Shown here one piece after another: positions 62,005 through 64,000 of a stretch of DNA of 64,000 nt (position 1 is the first letter of the stretch; every line of letters begins with the position of its first letter). The notes below the pieces were generated by a model that was given only the letters and a program-made list of their open reading frames with translations, was not told the DNA's origin and did not search any database. This DNA is from Monosporascus cannonballus (lineage: Eukaryota > Ascomycota > Sordariomycetes > Xylariales), in NCBI GenBank assembly GCA_004154925.1, contig QJNS01000060.1, positions 186,001 to 250,000 on the forward strand. The letters run 5' to 3'. Made by a program: the position numbers and the translations under genes.

Positions 62005-64000
62005 TTGGTCATTCACCAGCGCGCTGTCCTTCACCACAGGAGCAACAGCCAGACGCCGCCAGACAAGAAAGACGAAGACGACATGTTCCCTGCTGCTGGA
62101 AGTCCGACCACCGTTGTCGACGGTGAAAATCAACCCCAGCCCAGACGAGACGACGAGCCGCACCGGCCACGGAGGGCGCGGCAGCTCGATCGCCCGCGGA
62201 TCAGGAGACGTCGTGGAGCCTGCGAGAGCTGTAAGGTCAAGAAAACCAAGTGTACGTGTTTCAAATTGTAAATCCTCAATGATGTGTTGGCGAGTAGTCC
62301 ATATCTGGTTCGAGATGCGATCGTGGCTAATTGCAGCACGGTGCCAACCCTATCTACTCCTAAATCTGGTGGAAATTTCGTGAGGCTCCAAATCTAACTC
62401 GTTGGGGTTACAGGCGATGGAAAATATCCATGTAGTGGTTGCCAGGTATGTGCAGGACCCTTTGAAGAACATCCCAATCCGTTTTGTAGCCATCCATTCA
62501 TAAAACTGTCTGACAAGACCATTATGGCTAAAATGTCCTTACTCTACGCAGCTCTATGAACGTCCATGCCACTATGTCGAGACGTCTAACCCATCGAATC
62601 GAAAGGGCGCCTTCGATAACACAAATCAGTCCGGCAACCCAAACCATACAAATTCGAGGATGTCGGGGCAGCCGCCGCCTGCTGGGCAGAACCCTCCGGC
62701 TCAGCGTGACCTTCCTACATCGAAGATTGATCCCAGGCTCTCACCGCACGTAAATTGCCGATTTCCGACGTCGGTCCATCGCGATGAGTCCTTCGAAGGA
62801 GACAACCAGACAAGACACGACAATGAGAATACGGAATTCCTCGACGACGGGTTGGACGATTCTTTGACTTTGATGCGTACCTCAGAGAACCCCTCGATCC
62901 CTGAAATGAATTTCATGGAGGTGGACAACATGTGGGAGTCGGGCCCGTGGGTCGACTTGCTCAGCGACCCCTCTACCGTGAGCCCGACAGTTGAATTTCA
63001 CGAGAGTGGCGCCCAACATGGCGAGCGAATGTTGGCCATGCCAATTTCTGGGTACGAAATTGTGGAGTCGATGAACGAAAGCAACGGCATTCCACCAGAC
63101 AAGGTTAGAATACAACTATTTGCCTTTTTGTTCACCCTCCAGTAGTGTCTTGGCTAATCATGTGTTTTCCTCGTCCTTTAGAACATTGGGGACTTGAAGA
63201 GGAAGCGGATTTCCATGGCAATCAATTCAAATCTCCATAATGCCGGCGATACTCATCCGGTCTCGAGAGAAGCGAGTAGACACGAAAATCTCCGCCCGTC
63301 GGCTCCGGTGCTGCTGATGACCCCCAATTCCCCGAACACCTATATGTCCCCGGGCTCCAATAATAGGATGGGCCCTCCGAATCATGGATTGCCGATGCAT
63401 GGTGCGGATGAGAAGATGGATGTCGGTGCCCCTGATTGCGCCCTCAGAGGATACATTCCTTACATATTGCCCCTCAGGGTAATCTTGCTGATGTGAATCT
63501 GATCACAGATCGATGCTCCATTAAAAGGTACACGCCATTTCACCTGTTTTGCTGAATAAATCCATACGACGTCCCCGGTCTCTCTGGGAGAGCGAGAGAG
63601 AAGTTGGCCGTCCCACTCAAAAGCTGACCATAAGGATAGAACATACAGAAAGCCCGGGATTCTCGTTGCTCTCACTCTATATGAACCTGAACATCAACAA
63701 GTATTCTCTTGCTACCACCCAATCAGCCGCGGCCGAGAGCTGCGGCGATAGAACCCATGAAGCTGTCCGACGGATGATCGACAAATTCTGCGCGACACTG
63801 GCCAAAGAAGCCACATTTGCGGCAAAGTTGGCGCGTGGGACTGGGATAATTGAGTCGAATTTACATAATCGAGAACCATGGTCACAGACCACAGCGCAAA
63901 CGAGGAAGAGATATATCGACGGTGAGTAACTCCCTAAAAGGAGGATCAACCAGAGGGGAAGTCGCTGATCCGCTATCGTCCAACTGCAGCATGCTACGAG
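62005..64000 (+). CDS. Zn2Cys6 transcription factor, 3' partial, with a frame mismatch in the zinc cluster
   Basis: Supported exons: 62005-62255 (basic RPRIRRRRG then CESCKVKKTKC), 62414-62445 (DGKYPCSGCQ), 62552-63105 (begins LYERPCHYVE), 63182 to about 63478 (begins NIGDLKRKR), and a later coding stretch to 63921 with a clean donor GGTGAGTAAC. Together the six cysteines follow the fungal Zn2Cys6 spacing. Proteins of this family bind CGG-type DNA sites as nuclear regulators, often of neighbouring biosynthetic genes. The middle region (62660-63100) is acidic and Ser/Pro-rich, as in activation domains. The only GT-AG splice of exons 1 and 2 (62256-62413) shifts the frame by one base and meets TAG within exon 2, so the gene may be broken, mis-sequenced or unusually spliced. 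The start could be the ATG at 62005 or 62083. The join after 63478 is not settled. Confidence 0.7.

Noticed and set aside
61722..62383. Overlapping plus-strand ORFs of 134 and 175 codons
   Set aside because: They are out of frame with the zinc-cluster exon they overlap and show no domain.

Overview
The window looks like a filamentous ascomycete (Pezizomycotina) chromosome. The evidence is short GT-AG introns of about 57-124 bp, fungal-type protein families, and a long AT-rich block whose transposon copies differ mainly by C-to-T and G-to-A changes, the signature of repeat-induced point mutation (RIP). Everything was read by eye; no alignments or searches were run.

Layout. (1) 1-7480, normal composition: the 3' end of a nonribosomal peptide synthetase gene (+, cut by the left edge), a 320-bp Harbinger-like MITE, and a 14-exon amidase-signature gene on the minus strand (3605-7015). 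(2) About 7481-60500, extremely AT-rich and without functional genes: a nested graveyard of LTR retrotransposons. The oldest recognisable one is a minus-strand Ty3/gypsy element, here called KL (8725-51048). A sister copy, FG (12475-31436, plus strand), inserted into it. FG in turn received a full minus-strand gypsy element, AB (18910-25630), a solo LTR (I) and a 115-bp TG...CA element. The right arm of KL received solo LTRs P, C and J and a plus-strand gypsy element, ED (39763-46496), whose own 5' LTR holds another solo LTR. The 3' LTR of KL holds a 533-bp TRIM-like element. A further plus-strand gypsy element, MN (53126-60497), closes the block. Target-site duplications (TSDs) could be read for all of these, several with the G-to-A difference expected from RIP. 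(3) 60500-64000, normal composition again: unassigned GC-rich ORFs, a 10-N gap between a poly-G and a poly-C run, and the 5' part of a Zn2Cys6 transcription factor gene (+, running off the right edge) whose zinc-cluster exons do not join in frame.

The synthetase, the amidase and, beyond the AT block, the zinc-cluster regulator are classes often found in secondary-metabolite loci. No pathway can be shown here, and 53 kb of presumably heterochromatic DNA separates the regulator from the other two. The nested, RIP-decayed, gene-free block resembles AT-rich isochores or regional centromere DNA of ascomycetes, but sequence alone cannot decide between them.
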